Of a stretch of 64,000 nucleotides of DNA, positions 31,830 to 41,515 are shown piece by piece. The DNA comes from Myxococcales bacterium (lineage in GTDB: Bacteria > Myxococcota_A > Polyangia > Nannocystales > Nannocystaceae), in NCBI GenBank assembly GCA_020633295.1, contig JACKDW010000012.1, forward strand, positions 186,001-250,000, given 5' to 3'. The position numbers were made by a program, and so were the translations under genes. Under the pieces are notes generated by a model. That model saw nothing but the letters and a program-made list of their open reading frames with translations, searched no databases and was not told the origin of the DNA. Within the stretch, counting starts at the first letter, position 1; each line of letters starts with the position of its first letter.

Positions 31830-34289
31830 TCACAGGCCGAGCGCCTCGTGCACGCGGGCGTCGAGCGCGAGCGCGACGCCGTCGCGCGCGCACGCGAGGA
31901 AGCGCTCGCGGTGGCGCTCGTCGAACACCCGCAGCCGGGGCTCGGCGTCGAAGAAGGTCAGCAGGCGGCTCGAGCGGTTGCCGCGGAGCATCGCGGCCGC
32001 GCGCTCCAGCGGCGCGCGGGCGCTGGCTGGCTCGAGCGTCACCTGCGGCGCGCGCCCGACCGCCAGGCACGCCTCCCACACGAGCGCCGGCGCGAGCGCG
32101 CCGAGCGTGTCGAGGATCGCGGTCACGCGCTCGTCCGCCCGCCCGCGATCGAGGTAGGCGCGCGCCAAGAAGATCCACGATCCGACCCGCGTGGGCCGCT
32201 GCGTGACCGCGTGCTCGAGCGCCTCGATCGCGCGGTCCGTCTCGCCTGTCACGCACCACAGCTCGCCGCGGTAGGCGTGGGTCGCCTCGGCCGCCAGCAG
32301 CCCGAAGCGCGCCGCGCCGCGCTCCCACCACTCGAGCGCCCGCGCCGGCTCGCCGCGCAGGTAGGCGGCCGCGCCGGCGCCGACGTAGCCCCAGCGCGTC
32401 TCGAAGCGCGCCCACGCCTCCTCGAGCCAGGCCTGCGCGCGCTCGTAGTGACCGAGCCAGAGCATCAGCTCGGCGCCGTAGGTCAGCGGGTAGGGGAGGT
32501 CTCGGTGCCGCGCCCGCAGGCGTTCGAACTCGGCGAGCACCTCCTCGGCCGGGCGGCGCAGCAGCTCGCGCTGCAGCGCTTCGAAGCGCGCGCGGGGGGA
32601 CAAGGTCGCGTGGCGCTCGAGGGCGCCGTCGGGGCGCAGGCGCGTGAGCGGCGCGCCGCGGCTGCCCCCGAGGCGCGCGAGCGCGCGCTGGCCGAGCTCG
32701 GCGCGCGCGCATCCATCGGTCTCTTCAGGCAGGTCGAGCACGGCGCGGACGACCGCGGGGAACACCGCGATGTTGTCGTCGCGCAGGCCGCCGAGCTCGA
32801 GCTCCGCGAGGCCCTCGATCAGGTGCACGGCGATGTTGCTCGCGAGCGGCGCGCGCAGGGCCTCGCGACGCGCCTCGAGCGGGTCGCCGAGCCGCAGCCG
32901 CGCCTCGGCGAGCCACACGGGCAGCTGAGGATCCTCGGCCTCGCCGTCGGCCCGCGCGCGCTCGGCGTGCGCGAGCGCCTGGGCGTAACGACCTCGCAGC
33001 ACGTCCGCGCCGATCAGCACGCGCCGCAGCGCCGGGCTCAGCGGTCCGCCGCGCGCGGCCGCCAGCGCGCGTGACTCGGCCTCGTCGACGCGCCCGCGGT
33101 ACAGGCACAGCTCGGCCAGCCGCGCCGTCGCGGGCGCGCGCAGCGGATCGTCCTCAGATGTCTTATCGATCAGGTCTCGAAGAAGACCCTCGAGCTGCGC
33201 GAGCGCGTCGACCTCGGTCAGCGCGTCCGCCAGCGCCACGAGCAGCGCCGGGTCGAGCGACCCGTCCGCGCGCGCGCGCCGGGCCAGCTTTGACGATGTC
33301 GCCCGCGCGCCCGGTCGCGGCCGCGGCCGCGAGCAGCGAGGCGCGCCGAGCCCCGCGTGGTGGTAAGCGAACGCGAGCGGTCGGTACGCCGCCTCGGGGT
33401 CCTCGAGCAGCAGGAGCAGCGCGCCGCAGGCGAGGAGGTGACGCGCGTCGACGGCCCTCGGCGAGCGCCCGAGCGCTCGCCAGCGCGTCGCGCCGACGAC
33501 CGCAGAAGCCGGCGAGCAGCGCCGCGGCGGCGCGGGCCCAGGGGGCGCGGCCGCGTCGCTACCAGGCCGATAGGACAGCGCCGACGCCACGCGCCTGAGC
33601 GCGAGGTCGAGCCACGCGCGGGCGGCGGCGTCCTCCCGCGCCGCCGACCACGAACGCGAGCCGCTCGCGCGCTGCAGCTCGAGCAGCGGGGGGGACGGCC
33701 GCGCGGCGCTCACGCGCGCGAGCCAGCGGCGCGCCTCGGCGTCATCGCGCAGGCGCAGGCGCAGCGCCTGGCACAGCGTCGTCGTCGCCGGCGAGCGCAC
33801 GCCGGCGAGCGCCCGCAGCGTCGGCCGGGCCTGCACGGTCACGCGCAGGCGGCCGGGGTACGTCAGCTCGACGAGCCCGTCGTGAACCTGGATCAGGATC
33901 GGCCGCAGGCCGAGCGGCCACCGGCGCATCCACGCGGGCACGGGGACGCGCAGCCAGTCCTCGCACGCGTCGACCCACGTCCAGCACGCGGCGAGCGGCT
34001 CGCCTCGCATCGCCGGCGCGAGCGCCCCGGCGAGCTCGCCGAGCGCGGGCGCGCCCGTGACGAGCAGGAAGTGCTCGGACCGCGCGACCGCTCGCACGCC
34101 GGGCGCCTCGGGGTGGTGCAGCTGCAGCTCGAGGATCGCGTCGCCGTCGCCTTCGCGGACGTAGAACGCGTGCACGCGCGTCCCGCCGACGCGGACGCTG
34201 TGCAGACGCCAGCGCTCGGCGAGGGGGCCGCGCGGCGTGAGCAGCCCCTGCAGGCGCGACGCCTGCTGCTTGACGACGACGTACGGCAC
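31830..34289 (-). CDS. Large TPR-type helical repeat protein, internal frame disturbed
   Basis: About 819 aa from GTG 34289 (TACACT 9 nt upstream). The N-terminal about 180 residues form a mixed domain (LHSVRVGGTRVHAFYVREGD, ILELQLHHPEAPGVRAV). The remainder is TPR-like helix pairs (RGRYAQALAHAERARADGEA, LGHYERAQAWLEEAWARFE, GETDRAIEALEHAVTQRPT). No signal peptide or membrane segment is seen. Between 33300 and 33560 the main frame gives unnatural Pro/Arg/Ser runs. The neighbouring frame gives natural helices there (ARAAAALLAGFCGRRRDALA; ASLLAAAAATGRAGDIVK), and the breaks fall at short homopolymers (C5, AAA). Two pairs of compensating indels, probably sequence errors, explain this. The function is unknown. 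Confidence 0.65.
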   Translation of the reverse strand: MPYVVVKQQASRLQGLLTPRGPLAERWRLHSVRVGGTRVHAFYVREGDGDAILELQLHHPEAPGVRAVARSEHFLLVTGAPALGELAGALAPAMRGEPLAACWTWVDACEDWLRVPVPAWMRRWPLGLRPILIQVHDGLVELTYPGRLRVTVQARPTLRALAGVRSPATTTLCQALRLRLRDDAEARRWLARVSAARPSPPLLELQRASGSRSWSAAREDAAARAWLDLALRRVASALSYRPGSDAAAPPGPAPPRRCSPASAVVGATRWRALGRSPRAVDARHLLACGALLLLLEDPEAAYRPLAFAYHHAGLGAPRCSRPRPRPGARATSSKLARRARADGSLDPALLVALADALTEVDALAQLEGLLRDLIDKTSEDDPLRAPATARLAELCLYRGRVDEAESRALAAARGGPLSPALRRVLIGADVLRGRYAQALAHAERARADGEAEDPQLPVWLAEARLRLGDPLEARREALRAPLASNIAVHLIEGLAELELGGLRDDNIAVFPAVVRAVLDLPEETDGCARAELGQRALARLGGSRGAPLTRLRPDGALERHATLSPRARFEALQRELLRRPAEEVLAEFERLRARHRDLPYPLTYGAELMLWLGHYERAQAWLEEAWARFETRWGYVGAGAAAYLRGEPARALEWWERGAARFGLLAAEATHAYRGELWCVTGETDRAIEALEHAVTQRPTRVGSWIFLARAYLDRGRADERVTAILDTLGALAPALVWEACLAVGRAPQVTLEPASARAPLERAAAMLRGNRSSRLLTFFDAEPRLRVFDERHRERFLACARDGVALALDARVHEALGL

Positions 34290-34424
34290 AGCGGCGAGAG
34301 TGTACCGACGAACAGGCGCGATCAGGCCGCGGCCGCGCGACCGCACGATACCGCGCTCTCACGTCCTCGCATGGAGAGGCGCGCGAGCGGATTTCTTGCG
34401 CGCGTCGGCGACGGCGCGCGCGAG

Positions 34425-34430
34425 TACAGT
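34425..34430 (+). promoter_or_regulatory. -10-like TACAGT, 7 nt before the deformylase-like gene
   Basis: TACAGT, seven bases, ATG at 34438. Same hexamer and spacing type as at 12652; leaderless transcript likely. Confidence 0.45.
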
Positions 34431-34437
34431 CGCGGCC

Positions 34438-34983
34438 ATGCGAGTCGGCGACGAGGACGTGCTCCAGCTCGGTCACCCCGGACTCCGGCGCGTCGCGTCG
34501 CCGGTCGAGGCCCCGCGCGACCCCAGGTTCCGCGAGCAGGTCGCGCGGCTGCACCGAGCGCTCGCCGCGTTCCGCGAGCGGCACGGCTTCGGCCGCGCGA
34601 TCGCGGCGCCGCAGATCGGCGTCGGCCTGCGCTTCATCGCGCTCGACCTCGGCGACGCGGCCGGGCCGCAGACGCTCGTGAACCCGCGGATCACCTGGCG
34701 CAGCCCCGAGCGCTTCCGGCTGTGGGACGACTGCCTGAGCTTCCCGTCGCTGCTGGTCCGGGTCGAGCGCCACGAGGCGATCACCGTCGAATACCTGGAC
34801 CTCGAGGGGGGCGCGCGCCGGTGGGAGATCGAGGACCGCGCCGTCTCGGAGCTGCTGCAGCACGAGCTCGATCACCTCGACGGCGTGCTCGCGGTCGACC
34901 GCGCGACGGGGCCGAACCCGCTCGTCTATCGTGATGTCTTCGAGGACATGTCGGGCCACTTCGCCAGCCGCGTCGCCAGCTGA
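34438..34983 (+). CDS. def: Peptide deformylase-like protein
   Basis: 181 aa. Polypeptide deformylase motifs are present but diverged. Motif I is GRAIAAPQIGV (52-62; consensus GxGxAAxQ). Motif II is DDCLSFP with Cys99 (consensus EGCLS, here Asp-Asp before Cys). Motif III is QHELDHLDGVL with His142, Glu143 and His146. Cys and two His would bind the catalytic metal, and Glu143 is the general base that removes formyl from N-terminal Met. The changed motif II suggests a second, specialised PDF rather than the housekeeping copy, which would usually sit beside fmt. The substrate range is unknown. Confidence 0.82.
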   Translation: MRVGDEDVLQLGHPGLRRVASPVEAPRDPRFREQVARLHRALAAFRERHGFGRAIAAPQIGVGLRFIALDLGDAAGPQTLVNPRITWRSPERFRLWDDCLSFPSLLVRVERHEAITVEYLDLEGGARRWEIEDRAVSELLQHELDHLDGVLAVDRATGPNPLVYRDVFEDMSGHFASRVAS

Positions 34984-35074
34984 GCCGCCGCGCCCGTCGC
35001 GAGCCCCGCTCTCGGCGCGCGCTTGCGCGCGGGGGTGAACTCCGGCTACATCCGGCGCACGAGGACGCAGGACG

Positions 35075-35590
35075 ATGACGACCACGAAGTTCCGCATGGG
35101 CAGGCTCGACCACGTGCACATCCGCGTGCCGGACCGAGCCGAGGCCGCGCGCTGGTACGCCGAGCACCTCGGCTTCGAACCGGTCGAGCGCCTCTCGTTC
35201 TGGGCCGAGGGCTTCGAAGGCGGCCCGCTGCAGATCTCGGCCGACGGCGGCCGCACCACGCTCGCGCTGTTCGAGGCTTCTGCGGGCCACCCGATGGTCC
35301 CGCAGACGACGGGCGTCGCGTTCAGCGTCGAGGCTGATGTGTTCATCGCGTTCGCGCGCGCGCTCCCGGGCGAGCTGCGCAACCCCGCCGGCGAGCCGCT
35401 CCGCGCCGGCGACGTCATCGACTTCGACCTGTGCTGGGCCTACGACCTCGCCGATCCCTGGGGCAACGTCTACGAGCTCAACTGCTACGACTACGCGCGG
35501 GTCAAGGCCGCGCTGATCGACGAGGACGGGATCACGCCCGCGCGCTACTGGCCGCGCGCGCTCTATACGGACTTTCGCGCGCGCGCGTAG
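35075..35590 (+). CDS. VOC-superfamily (glyoxalase/bleomycin-resistance-like) protein
   Basis: 171 aa. GRLDHVHIRVPDRAEAARWYA at residues 9-29 is the first beta-alpha-beta module with the metal-type His. FEPVERLSFWAEGFEG, TTLALFEASAGHPM (second His) and LADPWGNVYELNCYDY (Glu ligand at the end of the second module) follow. The fold is that of glyoxalase I and dioxygenases, and the ligand set His/His/Glu is intact, so a metalloenzyme is likely; the substrate is unknown. AGGACGCAGGACG before the ATG includes a plausible ribosome site. Confidence 0.82.
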   Translation: MTTTKFRMGRLDHVHIRVPDRAEAARWYAEHLGFEPVERLSFWAEGFEGGPLQISADGGRTTLALFEASAGHPMVPQTTGVAFSVEADVFIAFARALPGELRNPAGEPLRAGDVIDFDLCWAYDLADPWGNVYELNCYDYARVKAALIDEDGITPARYWPRALYTDFRARA

Positions 35591-35593
35591 GCC

Positions 35594-36379
35594 TCACTGC
35601 ATCGCGCGCTCGTCCGGCTTCCCGCCGGTCCGCGCGAGCCCCCGGTTGGCCTCGATCCACATCCACTGGTCCAGCGCGTTGCCTCGGTAATAGCGTCGCA
35701 GCCTGCGGGGAGGCTGCTCGCTCAGCCGCGCGGCGCAGCGTTCGAACAGCTCGCGCGCCGCGTCGCGTTGTCCCAGGCGCTCCCGCACGCGCCCCGCGCT
35801 CAGCAGCATCCGCGCGGATCGATAGTCACCCGCTTCGCGCTCGGCCGCCTCGAGGTAGCGCAGCGCCCCGCGGGCGTCACCGCGGCGCAGCGCCTGCTCG
35901 GCGAGCAGCAGATCGTAGTCGGCGATGACCTCGTCGTAGGCCTCCTCGGCGCGCACCTCCGCCTCGGGGTACGAGAGCAGCGCGGCGATCAGCCGCGGCT
36001 CCGGCGGCATCGCGTGGAGGTAGAGCGAGAGCAGCCAGGGGAAGGCGAGCGTGTGATACGGGTGTTCGGGCTGCTCGCTGATCGCGGCGAAGCCGGCGAG
36101 CGCGCGCGGGTAGTCGTAGAGCTTGAAGTACGACTTGGCCAGCCAGAACTCGACGCGCGGTCGATCCTCCGGCAGCCCGCGTCGGAGGATCTGTTCGAAG
36201 ATCCAGGCCGCCTCGTGGTAGCGCTCCGCCTTGTACAGCGCCTCGCCGTGCTGGCCCTTGAGCGGCCCCGACGTCTCCATGGGCGCCATCGGCTCGGGCG
36301 GGGGCGGGGGCGGGCTCTCGCGGCAGCCGGGCAGCGCGAGCGCGAGCGTGAGCGCGAGGAGCCGCGGGCGTCGGTGCAT
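35594..36379 (-). CDS. TPR-like lipoprotein
   Basis: 261 aa. The signal sequence ends ALPGCRES (lipobox) and a proline-rich stretch follows. Residues 45-250 are helical repeats (EALYKAERYHEAAWIFEQIL, LAKSYFKLYDYPRALAGFAA, LLSAGRVRERLGQRDAAREL) like TPR/Sel1-type periplasmic scaffolds. It lies 18 bases after the gene ending at 36398 on the same strand, so both probably belong to one transcript. No catalytic residues are seen; a role as assembly partner of the upstream protein is inference. Confidence 0.7.
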   Translation of the reverse strand: MHRRPRLLALTLALALPGCRESPPPPPPEPMAPMETSGPLKGQHGEALYKAERYHEAAWIFEQILRRGLPEDRPRVEFWLAKSYFKLYDYPRALAGFAAISEQPEHPYHTLAFPWLLSLYLHAMPPEPRLIAALLSYPEAEVRAEEAYDEVIADYDLLLAEQALRRGDARGALRYLEAAEREAGDYRSARMLLSAGRVRERLGQRDAARELFERCAARLSEQPPRRLRRYYRGNALDQWMWIEANRGLARTGGKPDERAMQ

Positions 36380-36397
36380 CGTCTTTTCGAACGCGGC

Positions 36398-37681
36398 TCA
36401 GCCGCTGCAGGTCTTCGGTCGCTGCCCTGCCGGCTGCCGCTTGCACGCGCGCAGCTCGGCGCGCTCGGCCGCCTTGCGCGCGCTCGGGGCGTCCTCGGGC
36501 CGCGAGTTGACCTCGAAGTACGTGCTCTCCCCGGCGACCGCCTTCGGGCGCGCGTGCGCGATGTCGTAGACGTTGCGGATCGCCGGGTGCGCCAGCCACC
36601 GCAGGTAGTTGAGCGCCGGCTGCGAGTTGTAGACGTAGTCCTCGTTGACCTTCCACGTCAGCAGCGTGCGGACGATCTGCGAGCGCTCGTCGAAGCGCAA
36701 CGACTGCACGTTGGCGCGGAACTGCTCCGAGTAGCGGCTCCAGTACTCCTCGGCGTTGCTCAGGTACAGCAGCCGGATCGGCACGTCGAGCGACCTCGCG
36801 GACTCGGCGATGCCCGCGACGCCCTCGTCGTCGAGCAGGTTGGTGACCATCGGCCGGATGCGATCGACCGCCAGCATCCCGCGGACGTGGTCGTAGGTCG
36901 CCTGGTCGTTGAGGAAGCTCGGCACCTCCTCCGCGACGAAGCGCCGGCGCACGGCCTGGAGGCGGCGGTTGATCCAGCCCCGGTAGCGCAGGTAGAGCCG
37001 CTGCATCCGCTTGCGCTCGCGCTCGTCCTCGATCGCCTCGGCCAGGATCGTCTTCCCGCGCGCGCGGCCGTCCTCGGTCCACAGCTCGAGGAAGGCGTCG
37101 GGCGTCTCGTTGGCCGCGAAGAACGCCTTGTAGACCGAGTGGATCGCGACGACCTCCGGGTCGTAGTCGATCAGCCACGCGAACTCCGGCTTCGCCCAGC
37201 CGATCAGGATGTAGGCCTGGTCGGAGCCGACGCCGACGTAGCCGCCCCCGAGGTCCTTGAGCAGCGGGTAGTACACCTGCAGCGTCTTCTCGTTGCCCGC
37301 GAGGTAGTGCTTGCCCTCGCGCCCCCGGGTCACGCCCAGCCGCACCTCGGTCGGCGGGTCCTCGGCGGTCCCGAGGAACAGCCGGCGCTGCTCGTCGGTC
37401 ATCGGCGCGGTCGCGCGCTCGGCGACCGTGAGCTCCGGCTCCTTCGCCTCCTCGGGCTCGACCTCGGGCCCGGCCTCCGTGTCGTGGGAGCCCGCGGCCA
37501 CCTCCGGCGGCGGCGCGGGCTCCGGCGCCGTCTCGGTCGGCTGCTTGGGCGGCTCGCGCGGTGACTCGGCGCGCGTGCAGGCCCCGGCGAGCACCGCGAG
37601 CCCGAGCGCCACCCACACGGCGCGCCGCGGCGGCGTCCAGCCGCGGGAGAGATCGGAGGGGGGGCGCCGTGAGCTGGGCAT
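36398..37681 (-). CDS. LIC_10091-like lipoprotein
   Basis: 427 aa from ATG 37681. A leader with lipobox AGACTRA is followed by a Pro/Glu-rich linker to about residue 100. The folded domain has YVGVGSDQAYILIGWAKPEF, WLIDYDPEVVAIHSVYKAFF, PIRLLYLSNAEEYW and RNVYDIAHARPKA. These match the Leptospira LIC_10091-type family, whose fold is Rossmann/methyltransferase-like although the protein is exported. Reaction and substrate are not known. The family is common in myxobacteria, often next to other lipoproteins. The TPR lipoprotein at 35594 is downstream in the same unit. The assignment is by recalled motif pattern. Confidence 0.6.
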   Translation of the reverse strand: MPSSRRPPSDLSRGWTPPRRAVWVALGLAVLAGACTRAESPREPPKQPTETAPEPAPPPEVAAGSHDTEAGPEVEPEEAKEPELTVAERATAPMTDEQRRLFLGTAEDPPTEVRLGVTRGREGKHYLAGNEKTLQVYYPLLKDLGGGYVGVGSDQAYILIGWAKPEFAWLIDYDPEVVAIHSVYKAFFAANETPDAFLELWTEDGRARGKTILAEAIEDERERKRMQRLYLRYRGWINRRLQAVRRRFVAEEVPSFLNDQATYDHVRGMLAVDRIRPMVTNLLDDEGVAGIAESARSLDVPIRLLYLSNAEEYWSRYSEQFRANVQSLRFDERSQIVRTLLTWKVNEDYVYNSQPALNYLRWLAHPAIRNVYDIAHARPKAVAGESTYFEVNSRPEDAPSARKAAERAELRACKRQPAGQRPKTCSG

Positions 37682-37871
37682 AAAGGTCTCGATATGAGCC
37701 TGTCGGCCCTGGAGACTGGTTTTGCCGGAGGTTGCCCGACGGCGCAAGTGCGGGGCCAAGACGATGGTGTGGGCTGCTGGCCCCACGCGGGCCCGTGGCG
37801 CCGGGCCTCGCCGTGATCGAGGTGGTGATCCCTGCGATGATGGACGCGATGATCGCGACAGGGAGCGCCGC

Positions 37872-37907
37872 GAGGATCGACACGAGGATCGACACGAGGA
37901 TCGACAT
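37872..37907. repeat. Three 12-base repeats (GAGGATCGACAC)
   Basis: Three consecutive units, the last ending in AT instead of AC, in the leader region before the SGNH gene. They add an in-frame Asp/Arg/Ile repeat if translated; probably non-coding. Confidence 0.45.
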
Positions 37908-37962
37908 CGACGGCGCGCCCGGCGGGTCCCGTCGGCGCTTGCGAACGATCGGCCCAGGGTGC

Positions 37963-39935
37963 ATGTCGGAGGGGATGTCAGGGCGGATGTCACGGACTTC
38001 GGAGTCAACGGAGGGCTCGCGTCTCGCCGCGACCCCACGCGCGCGCGCGAGCGCGGCGCTCGCGCTCGCGCTCGGCCTGCTCGCGGCGGCTTGCTCGGGT
38101 CACCGGGCCGGCGACGCGCCCGCCGAGGTCGTCGAGCCCGCGCCGGGCTCGGCGCGTCGGCGCCGACCAAGCCGCCCCCGTCCGCGCCCCCGTCGCTGCC
38201 TGATCGCGCGGTGCGTCCACCGAAGGCCAGCCAAGCCCACGACTTCGCCCAGCTGAGCATGCTCGGAAGCGCGAGCCTGAACCCGCTGCCCCCGGCCCCC
38301 GCGAGCTTCCCGACCCCCGCGCCCGTCCCCCTGCCCAGGGACGAATCGAAGCAGGAGGAGGCGAAGAAGACGACGGCGACGAAGACGGCGAAGGCAAAGA
38401 CGGCGAAGACGAAGAAGACGGCGAAGACGACGGGTGACGACGACGGTGACGACGGTGACAACGGTGACAACGGTGACAACGCCTCACCGGTCGCGGTCCC
38501 GAGCGACGACAACGACGGCGAGAACGCGTCGCCGGTCGCCATCCCGCCAGAGCCCGAGGGCGCCGACTCGAGCCCCTTCGTCACCGCCCCGCCCGCCTAC
38601 TTCGTGCCCGTGGTGCCCCGCGGCGACGCCACCGCGCTCACGCGCTTTCACGACGCGCTGCGCCGTCTCGACGCTCCCGTCGGCGCGCGCCAGGGGACCG
38701 ACGTAGCGAGCGCCGGGCCCGGCGCAGGTTCGGGCGCAGGTTCGGGCGCAGGTTCGGGCGCAGGTTCGGGTGAAGGTTCGGGCGAAGGCTCGGGCGACTC
38801 GAGCGCGGGCAAGGTCCGCGTCCTGATGTACGGGGCCTCGGGCACCGCCGCCGACTTCGGCGCCGGCTACCTGCGGCTCTACCTGCAGCACCGCTTCGGC
38901 GACGGCGGCCCTGGCTTCATCCCGCTGGGTCGCATGAACCGCTGGTACCGCCACAACGAGGTCACGGTCGAGGCCAGCAAGGGCTGGCGCAAGGAGCACG
39001 CGCAGTGGCCGAAGGGGCGCATGGACGGTCACTACGGCCTGCTGGGCGCGTCGTTCGCCAGCTCGTCGAAGCGTGACTGGGTGCGCGTGCTCAGCAAGCC
39101 CGAGGCCCACTCCGCGGGCGCCTGGTCGAGCGCCGAGTTGCAGTTCCTCCGCCAGCCGGGCGGCGGCCGCATGCGCGTCGTGGTCGAGGGCGAGCGCCCA
39201 GAGATCACGCTCGCCTCCATCACGGTCGCCACGGCCGCGGACGAGATCGCGCCGGGCTATCACGCGATCGCGCTGCCGCCCGGGACCGGCGCGATCTCGG
39301 TGCGGCCCGTCGGCGACGGCGAGGTCCGGCTGTTCGGCGTCGTCATCGAGCGCGACGGCCGCGGCGTCGTCGTCGACACCCTCGGGATCAACGGCACGCG
39401 CGCCGCCAATCAACTCAAGTGGAACGAGACCATCTGGCGCGACGCCATCGCTCGGCGTAAACCTGCGCTCGTGACCCTGTCATACGGGACCAACGAGTCC
39501 GTGGGCGGCAAGGAGGACGTGCCGCTGCCGCAGTACCGCGAGGAGCTCGAGGTGGTCCTCACCCGCCTGCGCGACGCGGCGCCCGACGCCAGCTGCGTGC
39601 TGATCCTGCCGACCGACTACCCGATCCTCGACAAGGACGCCCGCGAGCTGCAGCCGCGGCCGCGCCTGCTCGAGATCATGGAGATCCAGCGCGAGCTCGG
39701 CCCCGCGCACGGCTGCGGCGTCTGGGACGGCCTCGCGTTCATGGGGGGCTTCGGCGCGATGGCCCGCTGGGTGCACGCCGATCCTCCGCTCGCGCGCGGC
39801 GACTACCTGCACTTCACGCGACGCGGCAGCGTGCTCAAGTCCATGGTCCTGAGCGACGCGCTGCTGCTCGAGTACGACTGGGCGGCCGACCCCTCGCTGA
39901 CCCCCGTGCCGCTCGCCGCGGAGCGCGGCCTGTGA
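37963..39935 (+). CDS. SGNH/GDSL-hydrolase-like lipoprotein, frameshifted near 38155
   Basis: The start codon (ATG 37963, or 37975/37987) and a clear lipoprotein leader (ALALALGLLAAACSGHRAG) are in one frame. From about 38155 the coding frame is the next one (ASAPTKPPPSAPPSLPDR onward). A small indel in the GCGCGTCGGCGCC stretch joins them. After a Lys/Thr/Ala and Asp/Gly/Asn low-complexity linker comes the catalytic domain (from about residue 285): MYGASGTAADFGAGYLRLYL (block I, GAS in place of GDS), LVTLSYGTNESVGG (block III, GTNE), and GDYLHFTRRGSVL (Asp and His of block V). It resembles AlgJ/AlgX-type esterases or acetyltransferases. It is coupled to the paralogue at 39932 by GTGA overlap. 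Confidence 0.68.
38721..38795 (+). repeat. 12-base tandem repeat coding GSGAGSGEG linker
   Basis: Six copies of a unit close to GCAGGTTCGGGC inside the SGNH gene. It encodes a Gly/Ser/Ala/Glu linker before the catalytic domain and is likely variable in copy number. Confidence 0.6.
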
Positions 39936-41344
39936 CGCGCGCGCGACCCAGGCGGGTCGCCCTCGCGCTCCTGTGCCTCGTCGCGTGCGCGCCCGGCCCC
40001 GGCGCCGGGCTCGTCTCACAGGCCGGCGCGAAGGACCAGGAACAAGCGGACAGCTCGCTCATGGCGGCGACGACCGCCCCGCGCGCGGACGTGCGCGACG
40101 CGTCGCGGGCCAAGGACCTCCCCGCCCCAAACCCGTACACGCCGCGACCCGAGGATCGCGTGACGCCGGCGCAGCCCGTCGAGGACCCCACCGGTCGCGC
40201 GCTCGATCGCTTCTTCGCCGCGCTCGCGCGCAGCGACGACGGCGAGGCCGGCGCGCTCACGCGGGTCTCGCACTTCGGGGACTCCTCGATCGGCACCGAC
40301 GGCCTGCCGCACGCGATCCGTCGCCGCTTCCAGGCCCGCTTCGGCGACGGCGGCGCGGGCTTCGTCAACCTCCACTCGTACTCGGGCAACATCCGCAGCC
40401 GCGTCGTCGATCGCAACGGCAGCGGGGTGTGGCAGACCTGCTTCATCACCTACGGCTGCCGTCGCGACGGCCACTACGGGCTCGGCGGGCACATCTTTCA
40501 GCCCACGCGCGGCGATCGAACGCGCATCGAGACCAAGCGCAAGGGCGAGTTCGGGCTCGAGGTCTCGCGCTTCGACCTGTACTACGCCGAGAGCCCGAGC
40601 GGCGGGCGGATCGCGGTCCGCGTCGACGGCGGCGAGCCGACGGTCATCGACACGCGCGGGCCCGAGCTCGTCGATCGCTTCCACGAGATCCGCGTCCCCC
40701 AGGGGCCGCACCGCGTCGAGCTCGAGGGCCGCGGCAACGGCTACGCGCGCGCCTACGGCGTGGTGCTCGAGACCGACGGGCCCGGGGTCGTGTGGGACAC
40801 GATGAGCATGATCGGCGCCTTCACCAAGCGCCTGCTGCTGTACAACCCCGAACACATCGCGCAGCAGGTCGCCCACCGCGGGCCCGACCTCATCGTCTTT
40901 AACTTCGGCGGCAACGACCTGCGCCGCCTCGTCGGCGGCGGCGTCAAGGCCGAGGGCTTCAAGGACGAGGTGCGCGAGGCCTACGAGCGCGTGCGCCTGG
41001 GCGCGCCCGAGGCCTCCTGCCTCGTCGTCAGCGTCATCGATCACGGGCGCTCGGGCAACAAGACGGTCGAGGCCAAGCACGTCGACACCATCACCGCCGC
41101 CCAGCGCGACGTCGCCTTCGAGCTCGGCTGCGCGTTCTTCAACACGCTCGAGGCGATGGGCGGCCCGCGCTCGATCTTCGAGTGGCGCAAGGCTCGGCCG
41201 GCGCTCGCCTCTCCGGATCTCAAGCACCTCAACGAGCGCGGCTGGGACCGCATGGGCGAGATGATCTACGAGTCGCTGTTGGCCGGCTACGTCGACTACC
41301 GCCAGCGCCCGGGCGGCGGCGCGGTTCAGGCCGCGGCGCCCTGA
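39932..41344 (+). CDS. SGNH/GDSL-hydrolase-like lipoprotein (intact motif set)
   Basis: 470 aa. GTG 39932 overlaps the stop of the upstream gene (GTGA). The leader ends LVACAPG (lipobox). The catalytic region has VSHFGDSSIGTDGLPHAIRR (block I GDS with Ser), a Gly-rich block II (RDGHYGLGGHIFQ), FNFGGNDLRRLVGG (block III GGND) and SPDLKHLNERGWDRMGE (block V DxxH). All four SGNH catalytic positions are present, unlike its upstream paralogue. It probably de-esterifies or O-acetylates a surface polysaccharide. The pairing with a sequence-degenerate paralogue suggests a heterodimer or division of labour; that is inference. Confidence 0.78.
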   Translation: MTRARPRRVALALLCLVACAPGPGAGLVSQAGAKDQEQADSSLMAATTAPRADVRDASRAKDLPAPNPYTPRPEDRVTPAQPVEDPTGRALDRFFAALARSDDGEAGALTRVSHFGDSSIGTDGLPHAIRRRFQARFGDGGAGFVNLHSYSGNIRSRVVDRNGSGVWQTCFITYGCRRDGHYGLGGHIFQPTRGDRTRIETKRKGEFGLEVSRFDLYYAESPSGGRIAVRVDGGEPTVIDTRGPELVDRFHEIRVPQGPHRVELEGRGNGYARAYGVVLETDGPGVVWDTMSMIGAFTKRLLLYNPEHIAQQVAHRGPDLIVFNFGGNDLRRLVGGGVKAEGFKDEVREAYERVRLGAPEASCLVVSVIDHGRSGNKTVEAKHVDTITAAQRDVAFELGCAFFNTLEAMGGPRSIFEWRKARPALASPDLKHLNERGWDRMGEMIYESLLAGYVDYRQRPGGGAVQAAAP

Positions 41345-41356
41345 CGCCGCATAGAG

Positions 41357-41390
41357 CTGCCCGAATAATCATGTTCTCGAGGTCGGGCAG
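41357..41390 (+). terminator. Inverted repeat after the SGNH pair
   Basis: CTGCCCGA and TCGGGCAG, 8-base perfect arms with an 18-base spacer, 12 bases after the stop at 41344. No T-tract; weak evidence for termination. Confidence 0.3.
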
Positions 41391-41515
41391 GAGACGGCGT
41401 CACGCGCGTGAAGGCCGGACCGCGCGATCGGTGCGCGTGAGCTGCTCCTGATCAGCCAGGATCGCGCTCGATGGTTCGTGAGCTCGTCCTCCGACGCGCT
41501 CCGAGACAACACGGC

